A stretch of DNA of 48,163 nucleotides, taken from contig JADFWP010000020.1 of assembly GCA_015234115.1 (NCBI GenBank), positions 1 to 48,163 on the forward strand. The letters run 5' to 3'. Both the position numbers and the translations under genes were made by a program. Every line of letters begins with the position of its first letter. Position 1 is the stretch's first letter. Positions 28,701 through 34,017 of this stretch are shown in pieces. Under the pieces are notes generated by a model. That model did no database searches and was not told where the DNA came from. It worked only from the letters and a program-made list of their open reading frames with translations. The DNA comes from Magnetococcales bacterium. Its GTDB lineage: Bacteria > Pseudomonadota > Magnetococcia > Magnetococcales > Magnetaquicoccaceae.

Positions 28701-28946
28701 GAGATTTGGGAATTGCTGTTCGGGATCAGCGGGTTGGGGGCGCGGGATGACTTTTTTGCCCTTGGCGGGGATTCGCTGCTGGCGGCCCAGGTCAACTCCC
28801 GGCTGCGCAAGCGGTTCGGAGTGGAGCTTTCCATGGGGGCGCTGTTCGAACACCCCACCATCGCCACTTTGGCCGACCATATCGATCGTCTCCGTCCCCT
28901 CCCGCATCCGGAGGTGGACGAAGAGGAGGAGTTTGGGGAGCTGTAA
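22755..28946 (+). CDS. Type I polyketide synthase, KS-AT-KR-DH-ER-ACP
   Basis: 2063 residues; ATG 22755 has a purine-rich GGAGAGAGC upstream and lies 17 bp after the NRPS stop. KS: TACSTS (Cys ~178), VETHGTATELGDP, SNIGHLDEAAG. AT: GQGTQ, GHSLGEY (Ser ~623), HAFHS (~720), which indicates malonyl-CoA; the post-AT motif LPGYPFERQRYW follows. KR: ITGGTGGMG (~1112), CSALSG, AYGAANAF. DH: EHRIAGMRVLPGTAYLD (His ~1331) and HPALLD (Asp ~1496). ER: HSATGGVGLAAVHIAR (~1725). ACP: FFALGGDSLLAAQ (Ser ~2007), PCP-like, and then an acidic tail. All reductive residues look intact, so it should add a fully reduced two-carbon unit to the peptidyl chain from the NRPS. The order KR-DH-ER differs from the usual DH-ER-KR. 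No release domain is present. Confidence 0.95.
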   Translation: MSDSSARIAVIGMAGRFPGAADLRQFWENLAGEVESITFFTPEALIAAGVDPAVAQHPDYVPANGVLEGVEWLDAAFFGLTPREAEATDPQHRLMLECAWEALENAGYVPNRLTIPVGVFAGCGPSSYLLHNLLPNVGFLASVDDFQLLVGNNKDFAPTRISYKLNLKGPSLNISTACSTSLVAVQTACQALLDYQCDLALAGGAGIHLPQEQGYLYHKNGIGSPDGHCRPFDAAAQGTVNGNGVGMVVLKRLEEALDDGDFIYGVIAGAAINNDGADKIGFTAPSVSGQAEVIATALALAGFEPETLSCVETHGTATELGDPIEIEALSRAFGPGLTSGQCAIGSVKSNIGHLDEAAGVAGLIKTLLALTHKTLPASLHYHAPNPKIPFAKTPFQVNARTRPWPAGSTPRRAAVSSFGIGGTNASVMVEEAPLREGSAPSRDTQVLMLSARTPQALEQAVARLAQWLEENPGANLADVAYTLQVGRAQFRQRRAVPCRSRAEALVALRAGQGLVGQWEGSESRPVVWLFPGQGTQRIRMGATLYASESLFRALVDQCAQGLVPHLGFDLRSVLFPAAGQEEQARARLIRTDLAQPALFVIEYALAKLWMAWGITPQAMLGHSLGEYVAACLAGVFTLEEALKITALRGRLMQSMPAGAMVAVVLPEEPFRALLTRHDLALAAHNGPQHWVAAGTFAAIAALEAELTEREIPWQRLATSHAFHSALMAPILAPFEAALRHCRLQPPSLPFLSNLTGHWITPQQATDPGYWSAHLRQAVRFADGVAELSRTLPKALYWELGPGRVLTSLVRKNLGNAVELLTGEEGDECATLGRLFVAGVGIDWKGFYAGERRMRCPLPGYPFERQRYWVESRVAPPAPQVASGGVDGWLYQPVWKALPLRPAPVTAARWLVFLDDWGLGAALVSALRAQGESVVTVRVGVGFERLGAEAFALVPERGADYQRLIQAAGPVQRVAHLWLVSGHGDSCALAHGFESLLHLARALEPIQDEVRIGVVTTRLDRYPEKALVQGPVKGIGLEYPGRSCCAVELAWSGDVPVAGWMVDGILSEIRAGGASGGLVALHEDRRSILAHEPIMSPSWPVATGWRAGGVYLITGGTGGMGLAMAEHLVRRHRAKVILISRSGASAALTGRIAAWGGEVLVLAADVADREAMTRALDQARERFGAIHGVIHAAGIADGGLIWSRTPAQDQAVLAPKFQGLRVLEQVLDFAALDFLLLCSALSGVTGAFGQVAYGAANAFLDHYAASMRARHGLRVTALAWDGWRETGMAKESAASMGRHRLDHPLFASMAHDGARIVYAAILHANDWLLDEHRIAGMRVLPGTAYLDRALAAMQLKTGGSAFEMADFFFVAPWVLEADETRTLEVVLEEQAEGVHCTIRSASAPGVWIEHAQGRMRVVEAERKRGEIGQLQATLEASRVGLERFAPRLGALGVHWHCLRQVGLRDGEGDGEGVALLELAPAYEEELIAHPLHPALLDVATGLLVLAGHGAEEGMLPFGYARLTWFQPLPRRVISQVRVVARSGDQVTFDVNLYDETGLLLVEVRGYSLRAVRTPRSAENFRVRIVTPGDLESLTLVPVERPAPGAGQVELAVACVGLNFKEVLFALGLLPEAPDPAVVAFGLECSGVVSRVGAGVEGLAVGDRVMAFASEALGRHVVVDAQAVVAVPAGLSLEQAATVPAAFVTAYYALVELARLQPGEKILIHSATGGVGLAAVHIARWIGAEIFATAGNPEKRAYLSGLGIQTVLDSRSLDFVAAVRNATQGRGVDVVLNALAGEYLSKSLGLLAPFGRFLELGVRDFYANRGLDLAPFVHNLSFFAVGVGVGMPGFARLFAKVAEHLAHQDFAPLPVQLFPLARMADGFRLMSQARHIGKVVIAVGGSDASAPQSIGLTTAQGLEILDRVVNLADPPARIVVSLQELGQRIATAAHVDAVIPVTPGATHARPDLGIAFVPVQGATQQAVAEIWELLFGISGLGARDDFFALGGDSLLAAQVNSRLRKRFGVELSMGALFEHPTIATLADHIDRLRPLPHPEVDEEEEFGEL

Positions 28947-28975
28947 TGTGACCAGCTCCCCTCTCAGCGGGTTGG

Positions 28976-29935
28976 TCAGGGCTGCAATTGCGCCCAGGTG
29001 ACCGGACCGACAATGCCGTCGGCCGTGAGGTGATGTCGGGTCTGGAACGCGATGACCGCCAGATGGGTCTGTTCTCCGAACACGCCGTCCACGTCGATCG
29101 GGATGCCGTGATCCTGTAGCGCCTGCTGAAGCTGCTTGATGGCCTCGCCCTGGAGCGGAGCGGTCCGGATCCATCGCAACAGCGGCGTGCCGAGTTGATC
29201 TTCGGTGTGGAGCGGAGTGGCGGGCTGGAGCAGAATCTCCTCGGTTATGTTCAGGCCGCGCACCAGGATCGGCAGTTTCAGCGTCCATTTGTTGGACTGA
29301 ATGATCTCCTGGAAACTGGTCATGCGGTAGACGGTCTTGTGGAGCAGGTCATTGGCATGATTGGCCAGCCAGTCCCTTCTGGTCTCGACATAGGTGATGA
29401 ACCATTCCTGTTCTTGTTGCGGGGTGGTGAATTTCGGATCACCCTGGGTGCCGAGACGCTTCTGGGTCGCGGCGCGCATGAGGTGCCAGGAGCCGTGGAT
29501 CTTGCTGTCGTAGACAATCGCCGCCCCGAGCGCGGATTGAACCCCGATGTAGTCGGCGGAGACCATGGCCGGATTCCAGTAGACGCGATCGAAGAAGGCG
29601 TCTTGTTCCAATTGCATGGCCGGATCCTCTCCCGCATGCCTCAAAATATCCTTGAACCGGGTATCGTGGTCCAGGGAGGTGTCTTTGTTCTGGAGTTCGT
29701 CAAGGTAAGGTGCCAGCTCTTTTCCGTGCCAGGTTCCTGGCCTGTCGCAGTATCCCCGGATCAGCAGATAGAGATTCCCGCTGCTCAAGGTTGTTTGCGA
29801 TCTTCCGTAGGTCAGGTGACCGGTATCATTTTTCAGCAGCGTCACCTGACCGTAATCGCCGTGGATTCGGCCAGTTTCGAAAATATTGACAATGGCCTGA
29901 CAGGTTGACTTTTGCAGCGGCTGGAGTGCTGGCAT
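28976..29935 (-). CDS. GH46-type chitosanase with C-terminal peptidoglycan-binding domain
   Basis: 319 residues, ATG 29935 with AGGAG about 8 nt upstream. The N-terminal part matches glycoside hydrolase family 46: IVNIFETGRIHGDYG holds the expected catalytic Glu, and LLKNDTGHLTYGRSQTTL holds the expected Asp, followed by SGNLYLLI. This family cleaves chitosan with inversion. The last ~70 residues (IKQLQQALQDHGIPIDVDGVFG, then VIAFQTRHHLTADGIVGPVTW) form a PG_binding_1 repeat, which suggests attachment to a cell wall or polysaccharide. No classical signal peptide is evident, so the route out of the cell is unclear. It converges with the PKS gene (29-bp gap) and has a strong promoter of its own, so it is probably not part of the biosynthetic cluster. 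Confidence 0.85.
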   Translation of the reverse strand: MPALQPLQKSTCQAIVNIFETGRIHGDYGQVTLLKNDTGHLTYGRSQTTLSSGNLYLLIRGYCDRPGTWHGKELAPYLDELQNKDTSLDHDTRFKDILRHAGEDPAMQLEQDAFFDRVYWNPAMVSADYIGVQSALGAAIVYDSKIHGSWHLMRAATQKRLGTQGDPKFTTPQQEQEWFITYVETRRDWLANHANDLLHKTVYRMTSFQEIIQSNKWTLKLPILVRGLNITEEILLQPATPLHTEDQLGTPLLRWIRTAPLQGEAIKQLQQALQDHGIPIDVDGVFGEQTHLAVIAFQTRHHLTADGIVGPVTWAQLQP

Positions 29936-30015
29936 GTTGGTGCTCCTGGATTGGTTGCGGGTGAAGGTCGGATTGAAGTATGAGTTATAGAGATTTTATT
30001 ATAACCATATTAACA

Positions 30016-30044
30016 AATATACTGCAAATCCTTAAAATTGTCAA
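30016..30044 (-). promoter_or_regulatory. Consensus-like sigma70 promoter for the chitosanase gene
   Basis: On the minus strand TTGACA (30039-30044) and TATATT (30016-30021) are 17 bp apart, inside an AT-rich block (about 29980-30050) unlike the rest of the window. A second overlapping -10 (TATAAT-like, near 30000) is possible. The remaining intergenic bases up to 30190 show no clear plus-strand promoter. Confidence 0.7.
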
Positions 30045-30190
30045 TCAGAAACAGATCAGGGTTTGGTGTAGGGATATGCTCATCCGGCACCCTGATGGCT
30101 TGCCAAGGGCGTCAGCTTGCCGCATGCTGTCTGCATCGGCTGATGGCGTTGGAATTTTTCCGAACTTGAAGACAAAAAAGGGGAATAGTG

Positions 30191-30979
30191 ATGAGAGCGT
30201 CTTTTGCTCATGCCGTATTGGCGAGCCTGCTGCTGGGGGGTGTCCCGGCGGCTCATGCCGGGTTGAACGATCTGCTCAATCAGGTGCAACCGCTGGTCAA
30301 TCAGGCGCTGCCCGGCAAGGGGGGTGGGGCCGGGTTGGCGGGGCTTTCCCAAACCGACATGACCGGTGGCCTGAAAGAGGCGTTGAGCGTGGGGATTCGG
30401 ATCGCCATTCAGACCCTGGGACGGGAGAACGGGTTTCTGGGGGATCCCCAGGTGCGGATTCCTCTGCCGCCCGCTTTGCAGCCCATGGAGTCGCTGTTGA
30501 AACTGGGAGCGGCCAAGGGGTTGCGGGATCAGTTCGTGGGGACGCTCAACCAGGCGGCGGAAAAGGCCATTCCGGTGACGGCGGACATTTTTTCCAAGGC
30601 GGTCCAGGAGATGACCATCCAGGATGCTGCCGGAATCCTGCAAGGGCCGGACAATGCCGCCACCGAATATTTCCGCAAAAGCAGTTCCACCCGGTTGATT
30701 TCGGCGGTGCGTCCCATTGTGACCCGCACCACCCAGGAGGCTGGCGTCACCGCCTCCTACAAGGCCCTGACCAGTGCCGTGCCCAGCAGTGGCCTGAATC
30801 TGCTTTCCGGGGTCACCGGACAGGATGTGACGGATCTGGATGGCTATGTCACCGGCAAGGCGGTGGATGGCCTGTTTCTCAAACTGGCCGATGAGGAGAA
30901 GAAAATTCGCGTCAATCCCGCAGCCCGCAGCAGCGATCTGCTGAAAAAAGTGTTTGGGGCCGGCGCGGGAGGACGGTGA
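30191..30979 (+). CDS. DUF4197 family periplasmic protein
   Basis: About 262 residues; I prefer ATG 30191 (GGGGAA just upstream) over the in-frame GTG at 30188. A signal peptide (AHAVLASLLLGGVPAAHA) ends near residue 23. The mature protein is helical and has the family landmarks LKEALSVGIRIAIQTLGRENGF, IPLPPALQPMESLLKLG, AAEKAIPVTADIF, ATEYFRKSSSTRL and the terminal YVTGKAVDGLFLKLADEEKKIR. DUF4197 proteins are widespread in Proteobacteria, secreted to the periplasm and of unknown function. Length is normal. It stands alone, converging with the CHAD gene across a shared hairpin. Confidence 0.85.
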   Translation: MRASFAHAVLASLLLGGVPAAHAGLNDLLNQVQPLVNQALPGKGGGAGLAGLSQTDMTGGLKEALSVGIRIAIQTLGRENGFLGDPQVRIPLPPALQPMESLLKLGAAKGLRDQFVGTLNQAAEKAIPVTADIFSKAVQEMTIQDAAGILQGPDNAATEYFRKSSSTRLISAVRPIVTRTTQEAGVTASYKALTSAVPSSGLNLLSGVTGQDVTDLDGYVTGKAVDGLFLKLADEEKKIRVNPAARSSDLLKKVFGAGAGGR

Positions 30980-30985
30980 GGCGGT

Positions 30986-31031
30986 GATATTCCTCTCCCC
31001 GGTTCGTCGGAGCGAATCGGGGAGAGGATAT
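30986..31031. terminator. Bidirectional terminator-like hairpin
   Basis: TCCTCTCCCCG...TTCG and CGAA...CGGGGAGAGGA pair around a short loop, flanked by ATAT/ATATC. It lies between the convergent stops of the DUF4197 gene (30979) and the CHAD gene (31049). Confidence 0.65.
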
Positions 31032-31048
31032 CAGGTAGGCGGTGTGGC

Positions 31049-31987
31049 TTATTTTTTCTTGATCGTCCAGGGAAGCGATGCATGGGAGAATTCTGCCCAG
31101 CGGGCATCGAGTTGACCGCTCACCTCTTCGAATTGCCGTGCCCGCCAGCCGATGAGGGCACCGGCGTATTGCAGGGTTTCCAGGTCGGTGGAACCGGCAA
31201 GAATCCGTTCCATCAGTCCGGGCATCACCGCAACATCATTCATCACCCCGAGCACATCCTGCAATCCTTTGAGGTGGATGCTGAAGTTGAGCATGCTCTT
31301 TTCGACGAAGAGGGGTTGGAAGAATTCGAAGGCATAGCGAAGTTTTTTGCATTCGATGCGCAGGGCGTGGCGTTCGGTGCTGTTCATCGTGCTCATCCGG
31401 TCGCCATAGGCCAGGGTGGACCCCATGCGTTTGCCGAGCACCGAAAAGGCGTATCTGCGGATGTTCCGATCCATTTTTTCTCGGGTGGCTGCGGGCAGAT
31501 CTGCCTGGTACCATCCTTTGGTGTTGAGCCATTGGGGAAAATCGGTCATGAAGGCGCGGTAGCGTTCACTGGCCATCATGATGCGGATCTGGGCATAGGC
31601 CTCGTTGCGACGCTCTTCGGCCAGGGCGGCGAGCTTTTTTTCACCCGCTTCGAGCGGGATTTTTCCGGACATGGCCCGCAATCCTTCGTGGATGAAGACA
31701 TCCAGATCCCGTGCCGCACCCATGGTGGTGGCGATCCATTTCATTTCCAGGCTCCAGGGATCGGTGAATTCCCTGGGAATGGCCTTGCGGAACAATCCCA
31801 GTGCCGAACGCATGCGGCGCAATGAGACCCTGGCCTGATGGACTCCTTCGATGTTGTCTCCCTGTTGGGCAATTGGAGCCCACTCTTGCAATGCATCGAA
31901 ATTGAAACGCAAAATGAGCATGAACGCTTCACTGGTACTGTGTTTGTCCTGAATGGGCGCGCTCTTGCTCTTGACCACGTTGTTCAT
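31049..31987 (-). CDS. CHAD domain protein (polyphosphate-binding)
   Basis: 312 residues from ATG 31987. CHAD domains are helical bundles lined with conserved His, Arg and Lys that bind inorganic polyphosphate. Both signature helices are present: EGVHQARVSLRRMRSALGLFR (~48-68) and RHALRIECKKLRYAFEFF (~207-224), and ARDLDVF and LQDVLGVMND lie where the family has them. No fused CYTH domain and no signal peptide are present, so it is a cytosolic stand-alone CHAD protein. It diverges from the polyphosphate kinase 2 gene, which supports a role at polyphosphate granules. Confidence 0.88.
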   Translation of the reverse strand: MNNVVKSKSAPIQDKHSTSEAFMLILRFNFDALQEWAPIAQQGDNIEGVHQARVSLRRMRSALGLFRKAIPREFTDPWSLEMKWIATTMGAARDLDVFIHEGLRAMSGKIPLEAGEKKLAALAEERRNEAYAQIRIMMASERYRAFMTDFPQWLNTKGWYQADLPAATREKMDRNIRRYAFSVLGKRMGSTLAYGDRMSTMNSTERHALRIECKKLRYAFEFFQPLFVEKSMLNFSIHLKGLQDVLGVMNDVAVMPGLMERILAGSTDLETLQYAGALIGWRARQFEEVSGQLDARWAEFSHASLPWTIKKK

Positions 31988-32269
31988 GATCTTCCTCTTT
32001 CCTGAATGGTTTCCCGGTGACGGGTGACGAGAGCCTTTCTTACACGTTTACGTTATTTTATCTTAGAATTCCCGATGCAACAAGCGGCTTTGCGCGCTCT
32101 GGAAAAAATGCGTGGCGCAGGGAGCAGGGGTGTTGGGAAAGGTGGACATTCCCGACATCGGGATTTATCATGGAGACACCTTGACCGAAGCCTAAATTGC
32201 GGTAATCGAACCTGTTGTATCATTCATTCATTGTGCAGACAATCTCAATCAAAATGGCAGGAGAACGGC
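31988..32269. other. Divergent intergenic region between CHAD and ppk2
   Basis: 282 bp without a credible gene. It must hold promoters for both sides. Candidates are weak: on the plus strand TTGACC at 32181-32186 with TAATCG 16 bp later, and on the minus strand an AT-rich GATAAAAT around 32055. The ppk2 ribosome binding site CAGGAG is at 32258-32263. An open frame continuing ppk2 upstream to 32024 exists but lacks coding character. Confidence 0.5.
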
Positions 32270-33166
32270 ATGACCAACAGCAACCCCGAAGATGAGAAGA
32301 AAACCGATGCTACGTCCGATCTGCTCACCAAGCGTCTGACCGCAGATGACGGAGCCAACCGGATCATCCTTGGCAAGGGAAGCCAGCAGGCGCAACGCAG
32401 CGCCCGCCCCAAATTCAAGAAAATGTCCGAAGAGGAATACCTCAACATCATGACCCCGCTTCATATCGAGCTGGTCAAGATGCAGAACTGGGTCAAGGAA
32501 AACGGACTGAAAATCATTGCCCTCTTCGAAGGCCGCGACGCCTCGGGCAAGGGTGGCACCATCAAACGCTTCATCGAACACATGAACCCCCGTGGCTGCC
32601 ATGTGGTCGCCCTGGAAAAACCCACGGATCAGGAACGGAGCCAGTGGTATTTCCAACGGTATGTGCAACATCTCCCCTCGGCGGGCGAGATCTGCCTCTT
32701 CGACCGCAGCTGGTACAACCGCGCGGGCGTGGAACGGGTCATGGGTTTCTGCTCCAAGGATCAGGTCAAAGAATTCCTGCGCTCGGTGCCGGAATTCGAG
32801 CGGATGCTGGTCAATTCGGGCATCATCCTCTTCAAGTTCTATTTCTCGGTCAGCAAGGAAGAGCAGTTGCGCCGCTTCAACAGCCGCATGAACGATCCCC
32901 TCAAGCAATGGAAACTCTCCCCGGTGGACAAGGAGTCCCAGGACAAGTGGGAAGATTACACCAAAGCCAAAGAGGACATGTTCTTCTACTCCTCGACGCC
33001 CGAGTGCCCCTGGACCATCATCAAATCCGATGACAAGAAACGGGCGCGCATCAATGGCATCAAGTATGTGTTGAGCCAGCTTCCCTACAAGGGGAAAAAC
33101 AAAGAGATCCTGGACTACGATAAACGGGTGGTCCGCACCGTGGCCGAGGAGATTGGCATCGATTGA
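32270..33166 (+). CDS. ppk2: Polyphosphate kinase 2 (PPK2)
   Basis: 298 residues from ATG 32270, chosen for the ribosome binding site CAGGAG 6 nt upstream. PPK2 uses polyphosphate to phosphorylate nucleoside mono- or diphosphates (making GTP/ATP), or runs in reverse. Walker A is GRDASGKGGTIKRF, and the lid/Walker B region DRSWYNRAGVERVMGF with an upstream YVQHLPSAGEICLF is diagnostic. The family motif KPTDQERSQWYFQRY is present. Length (~300) fits a single-domain class I enzyme, though the preference for NDP or NMP cannot be read from the sequence. The N-terminal ~55 residues are polar and family-typical. The divergent CHAD gene is functionally related. A hairpin with a T-rich tail follows. 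Confidence 0.95.
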   Translation: MTNSNPEDEKKTDATSDLLTKRLTADDGANRIILGKGSQQAQRSARPKFKKMSEEEYLNIMTPLHIELVKMQNWVKENGLKIIALFEGRDASGKGGTIKRFIEHMNPRGCHVVALEKPTDQERSQWYFQRYVQHLPSAGEICLFDRSWYNRAGVERVMGFCSKDQVKEFLRSVPEFERMLVNSGIILFKFYFSVSKEEQLRRFNSRMNDPLKQWKLSPVDKESQDKWEDYTKAKEDMFFYSSTPECPWTIIKSDDKKRARINGIKYVLSQLPYKGKNKEILDYDKRVVRTVAEEIGID

Positions 33167-33216
33167 GGCTGCTGGATCCTTGTTCCCGCTGCGGATGGGA
33201 GTCAGTGGTTTTTGGT

Positions 33217-33256
33217 AAACGAGGTTGTCGGTTGCAGATCGGCGACCTCGTTTCGT
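33217..33256 (+). terminator. Intrinsic terminator after ppk2
   Basis: AAACGAGGTTGTCG (33217-33230) pairs with CGGCGACCTCGTTT (33240-33253) over 14 bp, with two G-U pairs and a 9-nt loop, and TTTCGTT follows. Confidence 0.65.
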
Positions 33257-33321
33257 TCCTTCCGACGCACTCCCGAGCATTGTTCCCAAGATCGTGAAAC
33301 CTCAGAAGGAAGATAACGCAC

Positions 33322-34014
33322 ATGACGCACACTCCCTTGGAACTGGTTCGCTCCATTCTCGATGCGGGCCGTTACGATACCGACAAAACTGCGAGTGTCC
33401 CGACTCTGATGAAACCTTTGGTCACTGTTTCCCGCTATTATGGCGCTGCCGGTTCCAACATTTCCCGGCAGTTGGCTGAACGGCTTGGCGTGCATCTTTA
33501 TGACAAGGATCTGTTGAACGCCATTGTCAATCAAACCAAAGAGGATAAGCAACTGCTCTCCAGCCTGGATGAGCGGGTGAGCACGCTGGTGGATGACATT
33601 CTCCACTCCTTTTTTTCCAAGAAAAGCATTACCTCCGAAGCCTATTTCCGCTACATGGCCAAGGTGATTCTCGGGATTGCGCCGATCGGTGGAGTGATCG
33701 TGGGGCGGGCCGCCCATCTGCTGCTGCCGAGAAAAACCACCTTCCGAGTGCGTCTGGAAGGTTCTCTGGAGACCTGTGCCAAGCGGATCGCCAAACAGAA
33801 GGATATCAAATACGACAAAGCCGAAAGATTGGTCGAAGAGTCCAACAGAGATCGCGACAAGTTCGAGCATCAGGTGGCCAAGCGGTTCCCCAGAGCGGTT
33901 CAGGGCTTCGATCTGATTCTGAATACCGACCGGTTCACGCCGGAGCAGGCGGTTGAAGTGATTCTGGTCGCCATGCGCGAGGCCGGTTTCCAGGTTCCAC
34001 AGCCACAGGCCTGA
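33322..34014 (+). CDS. Cytidylate kinase-like protein
   Basis: 230 residues; ATG 33322 is preceded by AGAAGGAAG. The P-loop-like segment VTVSRYYGAAGSNISRQLAERLG (~35-57) and following YDKDLL place it in the cytidylate kinase-like family (AAA_26/Cytidylate_kin2), which resembles Cmk but has unproven substrates. Further landmarks are GGVIVGRAAHLLLP, FRVRLEGSLETCAKRIA (the lid equivalent, with Arg residues), ESNRDRDKF and FDLILNTDRFTPEQAVEVIL. It is shorter and more divergent than true Cmk, so I do not assign cmk. The histidine-kinase gene starts 3 bp after its stop, which suggests co-transcription and perhaps a regulatory connection. Confidence 0.8.
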   Translation: MTHTPLELVRSILDAGRYDTDKTASVPTLMKPLVTVSRYYGAAGSNISRQLAERLGVHLYDKDLLNAIVNQTKEDKQLLSSLDERVSTLVDDILHSFFSKKSITSEAYFRYMAKVILGIAPIGGVIVGRAAHLLLPRKTTFRVRLEGSLETCAKRIAKQKDIKYDKAERLVEESNRDRDKFEHQVAKRFPRAVQGFDLILNTDRFTPEQAVEVILVAMREAGFQVPQPQA

Positions 34015-34017
34015 CCT

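Noticed and set aside
28947-28975. Terminator between the PKS and chitosanase genes
   Set aside because: Only a weak GACCA/TGGTC pairing with a long loop; not convincing.
32024-32269. N-terminal extension of PPK2
   Set aside because: ATG 32270 has a good ribosome binding site and fits the family length; the extension lacks coding character.
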